The notes under the pieces are model-generated. The model did no database searches, was not told where the DNA came from, and saw nothing but the letters and a program-made list of their open reading frames with translations. Positions 17,003 to 25,843 of a stretch of 38,844 nucleotides of DNA are shown here, piece by piece (within the stretch, counting starts at the first letter, position 1; each line of letters opens with the position of its first letter). This DNA is from Pseudomonadales bacterium (GTDB taxonomy: Bacteria; Pseudomonadota; Gammaproteobacteria; Pseudomonadales; Azotimanducaceae). The stretch spans positions 1 through 38,844 of the forward strand of contig JAJDTI010000068.1 in assembly GCA_022827245.1 (NCBI GenBank). The letters run 5' to 3'. Made by a program: the position numbers and the translations under genes.

Positions 17003-17719
17003 GTGACCCGGCCCACGGACACCAACCTGATCCTGCGCGCCCTCATCGTGCTGGGCCTCGTGGCCTTCGGCGTGTGGCTGACGGCCGACCGCGGCCTGCT
17101 CACCCTCGCGCTCGACGCCGACCGGAGCTACATCTCGTGGGTCATCATCGGGCTCTACGCGGTCGCCACCGGCCACTGGCTCTGGCTTTCGCACACGCTG
17201 ACCGAGGAGCGGAAACGGTTCGCCGCCCTCGAGGGCGAACTGCGTACGGAGCGGCCGGACCTGTCCGGGCTGCGCCAGGGCCTGATCGGGCACTTCCTGC
17301 ACAACTGGGAAGAGCGCGGCGCGCGTGGCGACGCCGGACCCCTGCTGACGGCGTTCGGCGACGAACTGGCCAACCGGCACGCGCTCGGGCACTTCGCGAG
17401 CGACGCCCTGCTCAAACTCGGGCTGCTCGGCACGATCGTCGGTTTCATCCTGATGCTGCTGCCCGTGGGCGATATCGAGGAGTTCGACCCGAGCCTCATG
17501 CAGCAACTGCTCTCGGCGATGAGCGGCGGCATGGCGGTGGCCCTCTACACGACGCTCGCCGGTCTCGTCACCAGCACGCTGCTGAAGCTCCAGTACCACA
17601 TGCTCGACGCCTCGGCGGCGGAACTCGCCACCCGCCTCGCCGTACTGGCCGACGTCTACCTGACGCCCAACGGCGCCGCGCGGGAAGCCCGGGAAGAAGG
17701 CTCCGGCGATGCGCCATAG
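17003..17719 (+). CDS. MotA/TolQ/ExbB-like proton channel protein
   Basis: This inner-membrane protein has 238 residues and a MotA-like layout: helices at about residues 12-30 and 43-62, a cytoplasmic stretch of about 70 residues, then helices at 135-157 and 172-195. The third helix reads LLKLGLLGTIVGFILMLLP and the fourth SGGMAVALYTTLAGLVTSTLL, matching the TolQ/ExbB/MotA consensus (LGLLGTVxG, and ALxTTxxGL). Such proteins form the pentameric channel around a dimeric MotB/ExbD partner. The GTG at 17003 is the best start; the ribosome site is weak. It overlaps the partner gene by 11 bases. This pair is not near tol, exb or flagellar genes, so its task is different and unknown. Confidence 0.88.
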   Translation: MTRPTDTNLILRALIVLGLVAFGVWLTADRGLLTLALDADRSYISWVIIGLYAVATGHWLWLSHTLTEERKRFAALEGELRTERPDLSGLRQGLIGHFLHNWEERGARGDAGPLLTAFGDELANRHALGHFASDALLKLGLLGTIVGFILMLLPVGDIEEFDPSLMQQLLSAMSGGMAVALYTTLAGLVTSTLLKLQYHMLDASAAELATRLAVLADVYLTPNGAAREAREEGSGDAP

Positions 17720-18326
17720 CATCTACGGCCGCTCGGAGTCCCAGGACGCCTTCACGGACCTCCTGTTCAACGCCCTGCTCGGCTTCGCCTTCATGTTCGT
17801 CGCCGCCTTCTCGCTGATGGCGGACCCCACCGAGGGCGGCAACGTCGAATCCAAGGCGGAGATTCTCGTCACCGTACGCTGGGCCGACCGCCATCCCGAC
17901 GATGTCGACACCCTCGTGGAAGGACCCGGCGGCAACCTCGTCTGGTACCGGAACCGCGACACGGGCCTCATGCACCTCGACCGGGACGACCGGGGCCTCT
18001 TCCAGGACCGCGTCACCCTGGACGGCAAGGTCGTCTCCAACCCCATCAACCAGGAGACGGTGACCCTGCGCGCGCTCAAGCCGGGGGAGTACGTCGTCAA
18101 CGTGCTGCACTACCAGGCCAACTACCCGGAGCCGCTGCCGGTGTCCATCAAGGTCGAGAAGCTCAACCCGAAGGTCGAACTGGTCTACTACGGGACGCGC
18201 GAACTCACCGGCGTCGGCGACGAGCAGACCGCCGTGCGTTTCACGGTGGGGGCCAACGGCGAGGTGACCGGCACCAACGAGATGCGCAAGAACCTCCTCG
18301 TGAAGGTGGCGGGGCGCAAGGCGTGA
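17709..18326 (+). CDS. ExbD/MotB-like partner with extracytoplasmic beta-sandwich (DUF2135/YfaP-like)
   Basis: A single-pass inner-membrane protein of 205 residues. A short cytoplasmic tail leads to one helix, FTDLLFNALLGFAFMFVAAF, with Asp 17 at the place of the proton-carrying Asp of TolR, ExbD and MotB. Instead of an OmpA-like peptidoglycan domain, the outer part (about 48-200) is strand-rich: VRWADRHPDDVDTLVEGPGG, WYRNRDTG, LDRDDRG, GEYVVNVLHYQ. This resembles the 'tDvDLhV..P.G' pattern of DUF2135/YfaP-type beta-sandwiches. It overlaps the channel gene upstream and, by four bases, the third gene downstream. The partner role is well supported; the domain identity is tentative and, if right, an unusual fusion. 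Confidence 0.78.
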   Translation: MRHSIYGRSESQDAFTDLLFNALLGFAFMFVAAFSLMADPTEGGNVESKAEILVTVRWADRHPDDVDTLVEGPGGNLVWYRNRDTGLMHLDRDDRGLFQDRVTLDGKVVSNPINQETVTLRALKPGEYVVNVLHYQANYPEPLPVSIKVEKLNPKVELVYYGTRELTGVGDEQTAVRFTVGANGEVTGTNEMRKNLLVKVAGRKA

Positions 18327-18880
18327 TCGGCGCCCTGGTCGGACTCGCACTGGCGTACGCGGCCCTCGCCGCACTGCTCGCGCACCTCAACCTCCGCACC
18401 CGCCTGCCGCGGGCGGTCAAGGCCGGCGCCATCGTCGTGGTGACCGGCCTCTACGTCGGCGCCTGGCAGGCCCACAAGGGGCTCCTCGGCTGGGCCACGC
18501 CCGAGTCGCTTCCGGACCAGTTCCGCCTGCACTGGGTGACCGTGGACGAGCCGGACAAGGCCTCGGGCGGCGCGGGGGCGATCTACTTCTGGGTGCGGGA
18601 ACTCGACGAGGCCGGGCTCGCCCAGGGGGCGCCCCGGGCCTACAGCATCCCGTGGGACGAAGCGACCGCCGAGGAAGCTGCCGAAGCGCTCGCCCGGCTC
18701 CAGGAGGGCGAGCCGCTGAACGGGTTCCTGAGCCGCCAGGCCCTCGCGCCCGAAGCCCAGGCGGAGATCGAGGGCGCGGATTACGGGAGCGGGTTCGACT
18801 CCGCGATGAGCGGCGATCGCCCGCGCTTCGAGTTCAGCCGGGTACCGCCGCCGGCGCTGCCCGCGAAGGCCATGCCGTAG
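18323..18880 (+). CDS. two-helix membrane protein, third gene of channel operon
   Basis: A 185-residue protein with two N-terminal hydrophobic helices (about residues 2-21 and 33-51) and a soluble C-terminal domain. That domain has RLHWVTVDEPDK, GAIYFWVREL, PRAYSIPWDE, then an acidic helix EEAAEALARLQEGE and a Pro-rich tail. No catalytic motif is recognised. The GTG at 18323 overlaps the preceding stop, so all three genes are translationally linked and the product is likely part of the same inner-membrane complex. It could be an accessory or regulatory subunit. A perfect hairpin (18881-18901) directly follows its stop and probably ends the transcript. I do not recognise a named family. Confidence 0.75.
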   Translation: MIGALVGLALAYAALAALLAHLNLRTRLPRAVKAGAIVVVTGLYVGAWQAHKGLLGWATPESLPDQFRLHWVTVDEPDKASGGAGAIYFWVRELDEAGLAQGAPRAYSIPWDEATAEEAAEALARLQEGEPLNGFLSRQALAPEAQAEIEGADYGSGFDSAMSGDRPRFEFSRVPPPALPAKAMP

Positions 18881-18950
18881 GGGCGGGGCTCGTCCCCGCC
18901 CGTGCCCGATTCGTGCACGATGTCGGCGCGGGACGCCACAAGGGCGTCCC
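18881..18950. repeat. twin hairpin, REP-like element and probable terminator
   Basis: Two perfect stems lie in tandem: GGGCGGGG (18881-18888) with CCCCGCCC (18894-18901), and GGGACGCC (18930-18937) with GGCGTCCC (18943-18950), each with a five-base loop. The pair sits between the convergent channel operon and the 50-residue protein gene, directly after the TAG of the former. Double hairpins of this kind in GC-rich genomes are typical of intergenic repetitive palindromes and can serve both strands as terminators. Whether it is repeated elsewhere cannot be told from this window. Confidence 0.55.
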
Positions 18951-18991
18951 CTACGTTCCCCGTCTCGGGCTTCGCAAGATGCCCGACCGCG

Positions 18992-19144
18992 TCAGGGATG
19001 CGCCTCCGTGACGTGCGTCGGTCCCGCCTTCTTCGCCGCCACCGGGCTGTCGGACGGATCGTCGACCAGGATGAACATCAGCAGTAGCGCCCCTATGGTC
19101 GCAAGCCCGAGGATCACGGGCAGGGAAGTCATCAAACGCTTCAT
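18992..19144 (-). CDS. 50-residue membrane protein downstream of the PQQ dehydrogenase
   Basis: A short gene reading MKRLMTSLPVILGLATIGAL, continuing through a hydrophobic stretch to LLMFILVDD, then a polar tail of about 20 residues ending THVTEAHP. One helix (about residues 7-27) would place the tail in the periplasm. Two tandem ribosome-like sites, each GGAGACAA on the coding strand (19144-19151 and 19155-19162), precede the ATG at 19144. It follows the PQQ dehydrogenase by 67 bases in the same direction and is probably its small partner or assembly factor. I do not recognise a family. The clear start signals and topology make it likely real. Confidence 0.65.
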   Translation of the reverse strand: MKRLMTSLPVILGLATIGALLLMFILVDDPSDSPVAAKKAGPTHVTEAHP

Positions 19145-19211
19145 TGTCTCCTCTTTGTCTCCTTTTTCGTGAGTGCCGCTGCCTCAAGAAGGCAGCCTCG
19201 TGTCGCCGCTC

Positions 19212-21425
19212 CTACTGGAGCCAGGTCAGCCGCGGGACGTCCTGGTTGCCGAGCGCTACCTCGCGGTCCTCGTGAGCCCGCGCCCGCACGAACGCGTGTA
19301 TCCGTCCGCTGTCCTCGGGCGCCAGCACGTCGTCGAAGGCGGCCATGCCGTTCGCCGCCAGCGTGCCCTCGAGCACGATCTGGTCGAAGATCGCGTGTAT
19401 CTCCGGGGTCATCAGGCGCAGGTCCGGGATGGCTCCGCCGGAGCGCCCGAGCACGCCGTGACACACCGCGCAGAAGCTGTTGTAGAGGCGCTCGCCCTGG
19501 GCGAGTTCCGCATCGCCCACGTCGGCTAGCTGCTGCTCGGGAATGGACCGGTCGACCGCGGTCGGCGGCGGCAGTTCCTCCGTGCCTCCGAGCGCGAACG
19601 TCAGCAGCCGGCCGAGGTTCCCGTGGGTCAGCGACACCGTGTTCGTCTCGCCGGCGAACAGCTCGCCGCCGCCGGTCCCGGTCAGGATCGAGACGTACTG
19701 CACGCCGCCGATCTGGTAGGTGACGGGCGGCGCCATCATCGAGACCTGCGCGTTGAACCGCCAGAGCTCCTCGCCCGTCGCCTTGTCACGCGCTATCAGC
19801 ATCCCCTGCGCATCGCCCTGGAACACCAGCCCGCCGGCGGTCCCGAGCACGCCGCCGTTCCAGTAGTGCGGCAGTTCGACGGTCCACGCGGACTCGCCCG
19901 TCAGTGGGTCGAACGCCTTGAGATAGCCCTTCGCGGCTGGCTGGTCCGCGGCGTTCTCGATCAGGAGCTGGGAGATTCGCCCGAACTCGATGCCGAGGTT
20001 CCAGGCGCCCGGATTGTGCTTGTAGACGCCGGTCTCCTGCCATTCCTGGGACATGCCGTAGATGAGCGGGTTGTCCTGGGCGGGGATGTAGACCAGGCCG
20101 GCCTCCACGTCGACCGACATCGCCTGCCAGTTGTGGGCGCCGATCGGCCCCGGCAGGATCCACTGCGGCTTCTCCGAGTAATCCACTTCCGGGTTCTCCA
20201 CCGGACGTCCGGTCTCCATGTCCACGTGGGTCGCCCAGGTGATCGTGGCGAAGGGATGCGCGCGCAGCAGGTCGCCGCTGCCGCGGTCGATGACGTAGAA
20301 GAAGCCGTTCTTCGGCGCCTGCATGAGGACCTTGCGCATCTCGCCGTCCACTTCCATCTCGGCCAGGGCGATGTCCTGCACGGCGGTGTAATCCCAGTTG
20401 TCGCCGGGCGTGGTCTGGTAGTACCAGTTCATGACGCCCGTGTCGGCGTCCACGGCGACGATCGCCGCGAGAAACAGGTTGTCGCCGCCGCCGGGCGAGC
20501 GGATCGCGCGGGTCCACGGCGCGCCGTTGCCGACGCCGAGGTAGACCTGGTTGAAGTCCGGGTCGTAGACGATGGAGTTCCAGACCGTCCCACCGCCGCC
20601 GATCTCCCACCACTCGCCGCCCTTCCAGGTGTCGGCGGCCAGTTCCATTTCCGGGTGTTCGAACGGGAGCGAGGGATCGCCGGGCACGGTGAAGAACCGC
20701 CAGGCCTGCTCGCCGGTCTCGGCGTCGTATGCGGTCACGTAGCCCCGGACGCCGTACTCCGCGCCGCCGTTGCCGATGAAGACCTTGCCGCGCGCCGCCC
20801 GGGGCGCGCCGGTGATCGTGTAGGGGCGTTCCCGGTCGATGAGGGTGTCGACTTCCCAGACGAGCGCGCCCGTCGCCGCGTCGAGCGCGATCAGGCGACC
20901 GTCCAGGGCGCCGATGTACACCCGTCCCCCGTACACGGCCACGCCGCGGTTCACGACGTCGCAGCACGCCCAGCGCGACCACGCGCGCGGCACCTGCGGG
21001 TCGTACGACCAGACTTCTTCGCCCGTGACCGCGTCGAACGCATGGACGCGGCTCCACGTGCTCGCGATGAACATCGTGCCGTCGACGATGATGGGCGTCG
21101 CCTCCTGGCCCCGGTTCGTGCCGAGGTCGCGGTACCACTGCAGGCCCAGCTCGCCCACGTTCTCCCGGTTGATGGAGGTCAGCGGCGAGAAACGCTGCTC
21201 GTCGTAGGTGCGGCCGTGCGCGAGCCAGTTGCCGGGTTCGCTGTCGGCGTTGACGATGCGCGCGTCGTCGATGAGGCCGATGGTCGGTTCTGGGGCAGCG
21301 GGCGCCGCCGGGACCTCGGGCGCCTCCACCGGCGCCGGGGCCGGCTCCGGCGCTTCGCGCCAGTACAGGACGTAGGCCAGGATCGCGACCACGACGACCG
21401 CGATGCCGAGGACAAGAGTACGCAT
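19212..21425 (-). CDS. PQQ-dependent dehydrogenase with C-terminal cytochrome c domain
   Basis: A quinohemoprotein of about 737 residues. An N-terminal helix (residues 1-21) anchors it to the inner membrane, followed by a Pro/Ala-rich linker (24-47). An eight-bladed PQQ propeller covers about 50-630, with repeated YDAETGEQAWRF-type blades (core TGEQAWRF) and the vicinal disulfide Cys 154-Cys 155 (WACCDVVNRG) that contacts PQQ. The C-terminal cytochrome c domain has CAVCH at 652-656 and a likely axial Met at 694. It oxidises an alcohol or related substrate in the periplasm and passes electrons to the respiratory chain. The ATG at 21425 has a GAGGGGG site. The gene follows a serine hydrolase by 65 bases; PQQ synthesis genes are not in the window. 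Confidence 0.95.
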   Translation of the reverse strand: MRTLVLGIAVVVVAILAYVLYWREAPEPAPAPVEAPEVPAAPAAPEPTIGLIDDARIVNADSEPGNWLAHGRTYDEQRFSPLTSINRENVGELGLQWYRDLGTNRGQEATPIIVDGTMFIASTWSRVHAFDAVTGEEVWSYDPQVPRAWSRWACCDVVNRGVAVYGGRVYIGALDGRLIALDAATGALVWEVDTLIDRERPYTITGAPRAARGKVFIGNGGAEYGVRGYVTAYDAETGEQAWRFFTVPGDPSLPFEHPEMELAADTWKGGEWWEIGGGGTVWNSIVYDPDFNQVYLGVGNGAPWTRAIRSPGGGDNLFLAAIVAVDADTGVMNWYYQTTPGDNWDYTAVQDIALAEMEVDGEMRKVLMQAPKNGFFYVIDRGSGDLLRAHPFATITWATHVDMETGRPVENPEVDYSEKPQWILPGPIGAHNWQAMSVDVEAGLVYIPAQDNPLIYGMSQEWQETGVYKHNPGAWNLGIEFGRISQLLIENAADQPAAKGYLKAFDPLTGESAWTVELPHYWNGGVLGTAGGLVFQGDAQGMLIARDKATGEELWRFNAQVSMMAPPVTYQIGGVQYVSILTGTGGGELFAGETNTVSLTHGNLGRLLTFALGGTEELPPPTAVDRSIPEQQLADVGDAELAQGERLYNSFCAVCHGVLGRSGGAIPDLRLMTPEIHAIFDQIVLEGTLAANGMAAFDDVLAPEDSGRIHAFVRARAHEDREVALGNQDVPRLTWLQ

Positions 21426-21490
21426 GGCAGGAACCCCCTCTTTGCCGCGCGACGATGATACCCGAGCGTGCGCGACCTTCGGTCGCGCCG

Positions 21491-22681
21491 TCAGTCCACC
21501 AGGGCGGAATAGGCGAGGGTCTTCAGCTCCCGCCGGATCGGGTACGACGAGGAGGGGAGCAACTGCGTCATGAACACGACGATCAGTTCCTCCACCGGAT
21601 CGACCCAGAAGTACGTGCTGGCCGCGCCGCCCCAGGCGAACTCTCCCGGCGAGTCCAGGACGCCCGCGGCGGCGGGATCGATGACCACGGAGAAGCCCAG
21701 GCCGAAGCCGATCCCGTCGTAGGGCGTCTCGCTGAACACCGGCTGCCCCATGGCGGCGAGGTCGCAGTTGCCCGGCATGTGGTTGCAGGTCATGTACTCG
21801 ACGGTCTTGCGGCCGAGCAGGCGCGTGCCCTCCAGTTCGCCCTTGCCGAGCAGCATCCGGGCGAAGCGGTGGTAGTCGTCGATCGTCGAGACCATGCCGC
21901 CGCCTCCCGAGAGACGTTCCGGGGCGTTCCGGTAACGGCTCTCCCGCGGATCGTCCTGCAGCCGGTACGCGTCCGGGCCCGTGTACTCGTAGCAGGCGGC
22001 GAAGCGCGGCAGCGACGCCTCCGGGACCTGGAACCCGGAGTCGCGCATGCCCAGGGGTTCCGTGATGCGCTCCGCCACGAACACGTCGAGGTCCCGGTCC
22101 GAGAGGACCTGCACGAGGTAGCCGCACACGTCGGTCGAGTAGCCGTAGTTCCAGCGGGTGCCGGGGGAGAACTGCAGGGGCAGGTCCGCAAGCGCGTCGA
22201 TCAGCGCCTGCAGGTCCCCCTCGCCCACCTCCCGGCTCCGGTACAGCGCGTCCACCGGATGGCTGTTCATGAAGCCGTAGGTCAATCCGGACGTGTGCGA
22301 CAGGAGGTCCTTCACCGTCATCGGACGCTCGGGAGGCACGGTGGTGTACTTCTTGTCGTCCCCGTCTCCGAATACCTCGATGCCCTCCCACGCGGGGATG
22401 TACTTCGACACCGGGTCGTCAAGCTGAAAGCGGCCCTCCTCGTAGAGCATCATCAGCGCGACGCTGGTGATGGGCTTGGTCATCGAGTAGATGCGAAAGA
22501 CCGTGTCCCGCCAGACGGGCAGTTCGCGCTCCACGTCCATGTGGCCGTAGGCGTTGAACCAGACGTCCGGCGTCCCCCGGGAGACCAGGCACGCGAAGCC
22601 GGGCAATGCGCCCCGGTCGACGTAGCCCTTCGCATGGACGTGCAGGTTCCGCAGGCGCTCGTCGGACAGGCCTCGGGGCAT
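21491..22681 (-). CDS. serine hydrolase, class C beta-lactamase / family VIII esterase type
   Basis: A 396-residue alpha/beta serine hydrolase. Ser 66 and Lys 69 form the SxxK motif (YSMTKP), the second motif is NYGYST with Tyr 181, HTSGLTYG is the conserved loop near 129-136, and WGGAASTYFWVDP near residue 350 takes the place of KTG. This pattern is typical of family VIII esterases and EstB-like enzymes rather than true class C lactamases. No signal peptide is visible from the ATG at 22681, which has AAGGA nine bases upstream, so it is likely cytoplasmic. It precedes the PQQ dehydrogenase in the same direction, which would fit ester cleavage followed by oxidation of the alcohol. The substrate is unknown. 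Confidence 0.92.
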   Translation of the reverse strand: MPRGLSDERLRNLHVHAKGYVDRGALPGFACLVSRGTPDVWFNAYGHMDVERELPVWRDTVFRIYSMTKPITSVALMMLYEEGRFQLDDPVSKYIPAWEGIEVFGDGDDKKYTTVPPERPMTVKDLLSHTSGLTYGFMNSHPVDALYRSREVGEGDLQALIDALADLPLQFSPGTRWNYGYSTDVCGYLVQVLSDRDLDVFVAERITEPLGMRDSGFQVPEASLPRFAACYEYTGPDAYRLQDDPRESRYRNAPERLSGGGGMVSTIDDYHRFARMLLGKGELEGTRLLGRKTVEYMTCNHMPGNCDLAAMGQPVFSETPYDGIGFGLGFSVVIDPAAAGVLDSPGEFAWGGAASTYFWVDPVEELIVVFMTQLLPSSSYPIRRELKTLAYSALVD

Positions 22682-22829
22682 GGTCGGGGTTTCCTTGGCG
22701 TGGCTCGGTGCACGCGATGATAGCTTTCCCCGCGCACACGAAACGGGGGCCAACGCGGGACAGGCGTCTCTGGTAGGCTGCCAGCCGTTGCGGGAAACCC
22801 CGCGGAGCGGACCGGAAGGTGTCCGGGCA

Positions 22830-23069
22830 ATGAAGGCCAGTGCCCGTTACGTCAAGATCGTCGAGTGGTCCGACGAGGATCATTGCTATGTCGGCAGTTG
22901 CCCGGGTCTCCTCTGGGGCGGCTGCCACGGCGACGATGAGCAGTCCGTTTTCGTGGAACTCTGTCAGGTCGTGGACGAGGCCATCGATCTCCTGTTGGCC
23001 GACGGCAAGCCACTGCCGCCCCCGACATCGGGCAGGGACTGGTCCAACCGCTTGCAGGACGTCGCCTGA
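22830..23069 (+). CDS. HicB-like small protein
   Basis: A protein of 79 residues. The sequence YVKIVEWSDEDHCYVGSCPG then a Gly-rich loop and DEQSVFVELCQVVDEAI follows the HicB partial RNase H-like fold (core YVGSCPGL). HicB is the antitoxin of HicA mRNA interferases, but no hicA-like gene (about 60 residues, with a conserved His) is adjacent on either side, and there is no C-terminal DNA-binding helix. It may be a solitary relative with another role. The ATG at 22830 has GGAAGG upstream; the VOC protein gene starts 13 bases after its stop. Family confidence is moderate. Confidence 0.75.
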   Translation: MKASARYVKIVEWSDEDHCYVGSCPGLLWGGCHGDDEQSVFVELCQVVDEAIDLLLADGKPLPPPTSGRDWSNRLQDVA

Positions 23070-23082
23070 GCGGTAGCCCCCG

Positions 23083-23466
23083 ATGGCGGTCATCGGCATC
23101 GAAGAGATCTTCCTCGACGTGAAGGACCTCGGGAAGGCGGTCGACTTCTACGAGCGCCTGATCGGGATCCCGGTGGTCTCGCGGAACGAGGAGCGGGCCT
23201 ACCTGCAGTGCGAGCGCAGCCACGTCGTGCTCCAGGTCCAGGGACACTCGGGGCGTCACCGGGGCGGCGGGCCGATGCACTTCTCCTTCAGTGTGACGGA
23301 GGACGACTTCGACGCCGTCGCCGACCGCGCGGCCGCGGCGAACATCTTCACCCGCGGACCGATGGGCGAACGGGGCAAAGGGCGCGCGCTCTTCATGATC
23401 GACCCGGACGGCAACGAGGCGGAGGTGAACACGCGATACCTGTACGGGGTACCGAAGCGGGGCTGA
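23083..23466 (+). CDS. VOC (glyoxalase/bleomycin resistance) superfamily protein
   Basis: A cytoplasmic VOC-fold protein of 127 residues, with two beta-alpha-beta-beta-beta halves. The first half runs from IEEIFLDVKDLGKAVDFY and the second from PMHFSFSVTEDDFDAV. Glu 8, His 66 and Glu 114 (IDPDGNEAEVN) are at the usual metal-ligand places, so the metal site looks intact. The family includes glyoxalases, dioxygenases, epimerases and drug-binding proteins, and nothing here separates them. It starts 13 bases after the HicB-like gene and ends convergent with the phosphotransferase gene. The fold is certain and the reaction unknown. Confidence 0.9.
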   Translation: MAVIGIEEIFLDVKDLGKAVDFYERLIGIPVVSRNEERAYLQCERSHVVLQVQGHSGRHRGGGPMHFSFSVTEDDFDAVADRAAAANIFTRGPMGERGKGRALFMIDPDGNEAEVNTRYLYGVPKRG

Positions 23467-23560
23467 CACCGGCCGGAGCCGTGTCGATCCGACTTCGACC
23501 ACCGGGGGCGGTTCATACGATTAGATCAACTCGCACCTATTGGCTCGACCGGTGAGGAGA

Positions 23561-24505
23561 TCAGCTCCGAGTGTCCACGGCCCGCAGGCGATCCGCGACC
23601 GCTAGCGACTCGAGCCCCTCTTCCCGCATGCCGATGTCCAGCATCGTGAGCCCGGTGGACACCCGCTCCATGTAGCCCCACTGCCAGATCGCCGTGGCGT
23701 CGACATCGGTGGCCGCGGCGAGCGTCTCGCACCGCTCGCGCGCCAGGCGCTCGGTGTCGCCGGCCAGCAGTTCCGCGCTGTACTCGCGCATGGGCACGGC
23801 GAGATCGCAGGCCTTTTCCGCGTGAAGTCCGTCGGGATCCACGAACTTGAAACGGCCGCCGGGAAGCGACGGCGCGAGCAGCGCGTTCTCCGCGTGGGCG
23901 TCCCCGTGGACGAGTACGGCGTCGGCCGGCGTGAAGGCGTCCTCCCGCTCCTCCGCAAACGACAGCGCCCGGTCCCGGGTCGCCCGCTCGCACGGCCGCC
24001 CCAACGCGGACCACTTCTCTTCGATGAAGTCCTTGAGCCAGCGCGCCTTCTCGGCTCCGGTCATCAGTCCCTCGGCGTCCGGCAGCGCTGTCCAGGCGTC
24101 CTCGAGCGTGCGGCAGAGGGCCGCCAGTTGCGACTCCGTGGTCGGGCTCGCCTCGCGGAGCGGCGCTCCGAGGCGTTCGAGGAGCAACGCGTTGACCGAC
24201 GGGTCCCAGGCAAGGAGCTTCGCGTAGCCGCGGCCCGCCGCAAGCCGGTAGACCCTGGCTTCGCCGGAGAGGTCGCCATAGGCCGGCAGACCCAGCTTGA
24301 CGACGGCTCCCCGGCCGTCCGCCAACGTGGCCTCCGCCACCAGGCTCTCCGACCCGCCGCGCAGCACCGCGCCGAACCGTGCGTCCCACCCTTCCTCGAG
24401 GTGCGCCATCGAGGTGTCGAGGGCGGCGATCCAGCGCAACCCCGGCTCACCCATCGCCTCGGCACGCATGTGCGTCGCCTCGGGAAGCCGTCGTGCGTAG
24501 GACAT
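23561..24505 (-). CDS. aminoglycoside 6-phosphotransferase (StrB/hydroxyurea kinase)-like protein
   Basis: A kinase-fold protein of about 314 residues from the APH(6)/hydroxyurea phosphotransferase group. Lys 70 (AVVKLG) is the nucleotide lysine, VLVHGDAHAEN at about 198-207 is the catalytic Brenner-type motif with Asp 202 and Asn 207, and FVDPDG at 221-226 carries the metal-binding Asp. These residues are all present, so it should be an active small-molecule kinase, phosphorylating a hydroxyl of an aminoglycoside or an endogenous metabolite. The ATG at 24505 has a weak ribosome site; a GTG nine bases upstream is also in frame. It diverges from the Eis-like acetyltransferase across about 110 bases. 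Confidence 0.9.
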   Translation of the reverse strand: MSYARRLPEATHMRAEAMGEPGLRWIAALDTSMAHLEEGWDARFGAVLRGGSESLVAEATLADGRGAVVKLGLPAYGDLSGEARVYRLAAGRGYAKLLAWDPSVNALLLERLGAPLREASPTTESQLAALCRTLEDAWTALPDAEGLMTGAEKARWLKDFIEEKWSALGRPCERATRDRALSFAEEREDAFTPADAVLVHGDAHAENALLAPSLPGGRFKFVDPDGLHAEKACDLAVPMREYSAELLAGDTERLARERCETLAAATDVDATAIWQWGYMERVSTGLTMLDIGMREEGLESLAVADRLRAVDTRS

Positions 24506-24616
24506 GCCGCGCACGTTACCTGTATGGTGACGGCGGTCAATCAAGTCTGCGAACATGCGCCCGGAGCGCCGTATCGATGTCTGGCGTCGACCGGCAGCAA
24601 ACACCGGGGAACCACC

Positions 24617-25834
24617 ATGCCCATCGAACTGCGTCCCGTGAGAGCCGAGGAGTTCGACCAGCTGGGTCAGCTCACGAGCTACGCCTACGGCGGCAACTAC
24701 GGCGACGGCGCCGAGAACACGGTGACGGCCACCACCCGGCCGGAGTGGACGATGTGCGCGTTCGACGGACCGCGCCTCGTGGCGAGCTACTCCACCATCC
24801 CGTTCACGATGCGCGCCAACGGCACCGCGGTGCCGATGGGCGGCGTCTCGGCGGTGGGCACGCTGCCCGAGTACCGTCGCCAGGGCCTGGTCCGGCGCAT
24901 CACGACGCGGGCGTTCGCGGACATGCGCGAACGCGGGCAGGCGGTGGCGTCGCTCTGGGCCTCGCAGGCCGCCATCTACCAGCGCTACGGATACGCCATG
25001 GTCTCCGTGTTGCGCAGCTACCGCGTGGACACGGCGGACATCGGCTTCCACGACGCCGACGCCGGGTCGAGTACCGTCGAGCGCGTGGACGTGGCCTCGG
25101 GCTACGACCCGGCAAAGCAGGTCTACATCGCCTTCATCGCCGACCGCACGTGCTATCTGCACCGCGCGCGTCCGCTCTGGCTGAACAACGCCCTCGACGA
25201 GGACGATGCCGAGGGCCCGATACACGTCGCCGTCTCGCGCGACGCCGACGGCCGGCCCGACGGCTATGCCATCTACACGCTGCGGACCGGCAAGCGGGAC
25301 CACGCGAGCCGGAACCAGGAGATCGCGATACGGGACCTCGCGTGGCTCACGCCGGACGCCTACCGGTCCCTGTGGAGCTTCATCGCCCGCCACGACCTCG
25401 TCGGCAGCGTGCGCTGGGACACCGCGCCGTCGGACGACCCGGCGGTCGAGTTCTTCATGGAGCCGCGCATGCTGCACACGCGGGACCACGAGGGGTTCTG
25501 GCTGCGCGTGGTCGACGCGCCCGCCGCCCTCGCCGGCCGCGGGTGGGATGCGGACGGAGAGATCTCGCTCGGGATCTCCCAGGACACTCTCGCACCGTGG
25601 AACGCAGGTAACTGGCGGGTGACGGTCTCGGGCGGTTCCGCCGAGGTCGCGGCTGACAGTGGAAGCCCGGACCTCTCGCTCTCGGTCAAGGCCCTGGCCC
25701 TGTTGTACACGGGTCGCCGCTCGGCCCGGGAACTCGCCGCGTGGGGCATGCTCGAGGGCGAACCGTCCGCCCTGCGCCGCGCCGACGCCCTGTTCGCGAC
25801 GCCGCACGCGCCGCACTGTCCCGATCATTTCTGA
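24617..25834 (+). CDS. Eis-like GNAT N-acetyltransferase
   Basis: The protein has about 405 residues and the three-part layout of Eis: a GNAT domain, a second degenerate GNAT domain and a C-terminal SCP2-like sterol-carrier fold. The acetyl-CoA pyrophosphate loop is RRQGLV at 87-92, preceded by the strand VSAVGTLPEY. The C-terminus ends ...CPDHF; in Eis the terminal Phe carboxylate acts as a base, and Phe is also terminal here. Eis acetylates amine groups on aminoglycosides and other substrates, while many relatives have unknown targets. The ATG at 24617 gives a normal family N-terminus. A two-helix membrane protein follows 9 bases after the stop. The family is clear and the substrate open. 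Confidence 0.9.
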   Translation: MPIELRPVRAEEFDQLGQLTSYAYGGNYGDGAENTVTATTRPEWTMCAFDGPRLVASYSTIPFTMRANGTAVPMGGVSAVGTLPEYRRQGLVRRITTRAFADMRERGQAVASLWASQAAIYQRYGYAMVSVLRSYRVDTADIGFHDADAGSSTVERVDVASGYDPAKQVYIAFIADRTCYLHRARPLWLNNALDEDDAEGPIHVAVSRDADGRPDGYAIYTLRTGKRDHASRNQEIAIRDLAWLTPDAYRSLWSFIARHDLVGSVRWDTAPSDDPAVEFFMEPRMLHTRDHEGFWLRVVDAPAALAGRGWDADGEISLGISQDTLAPWNAGNWRVTVSGGSAEVAADSGSPDLSLSVKALALLYTGRRSARELAAWGMLEGEPSALRRADALFATPHAPHCPDHF

Positions 25835-25843
25835 CGGGCCGCC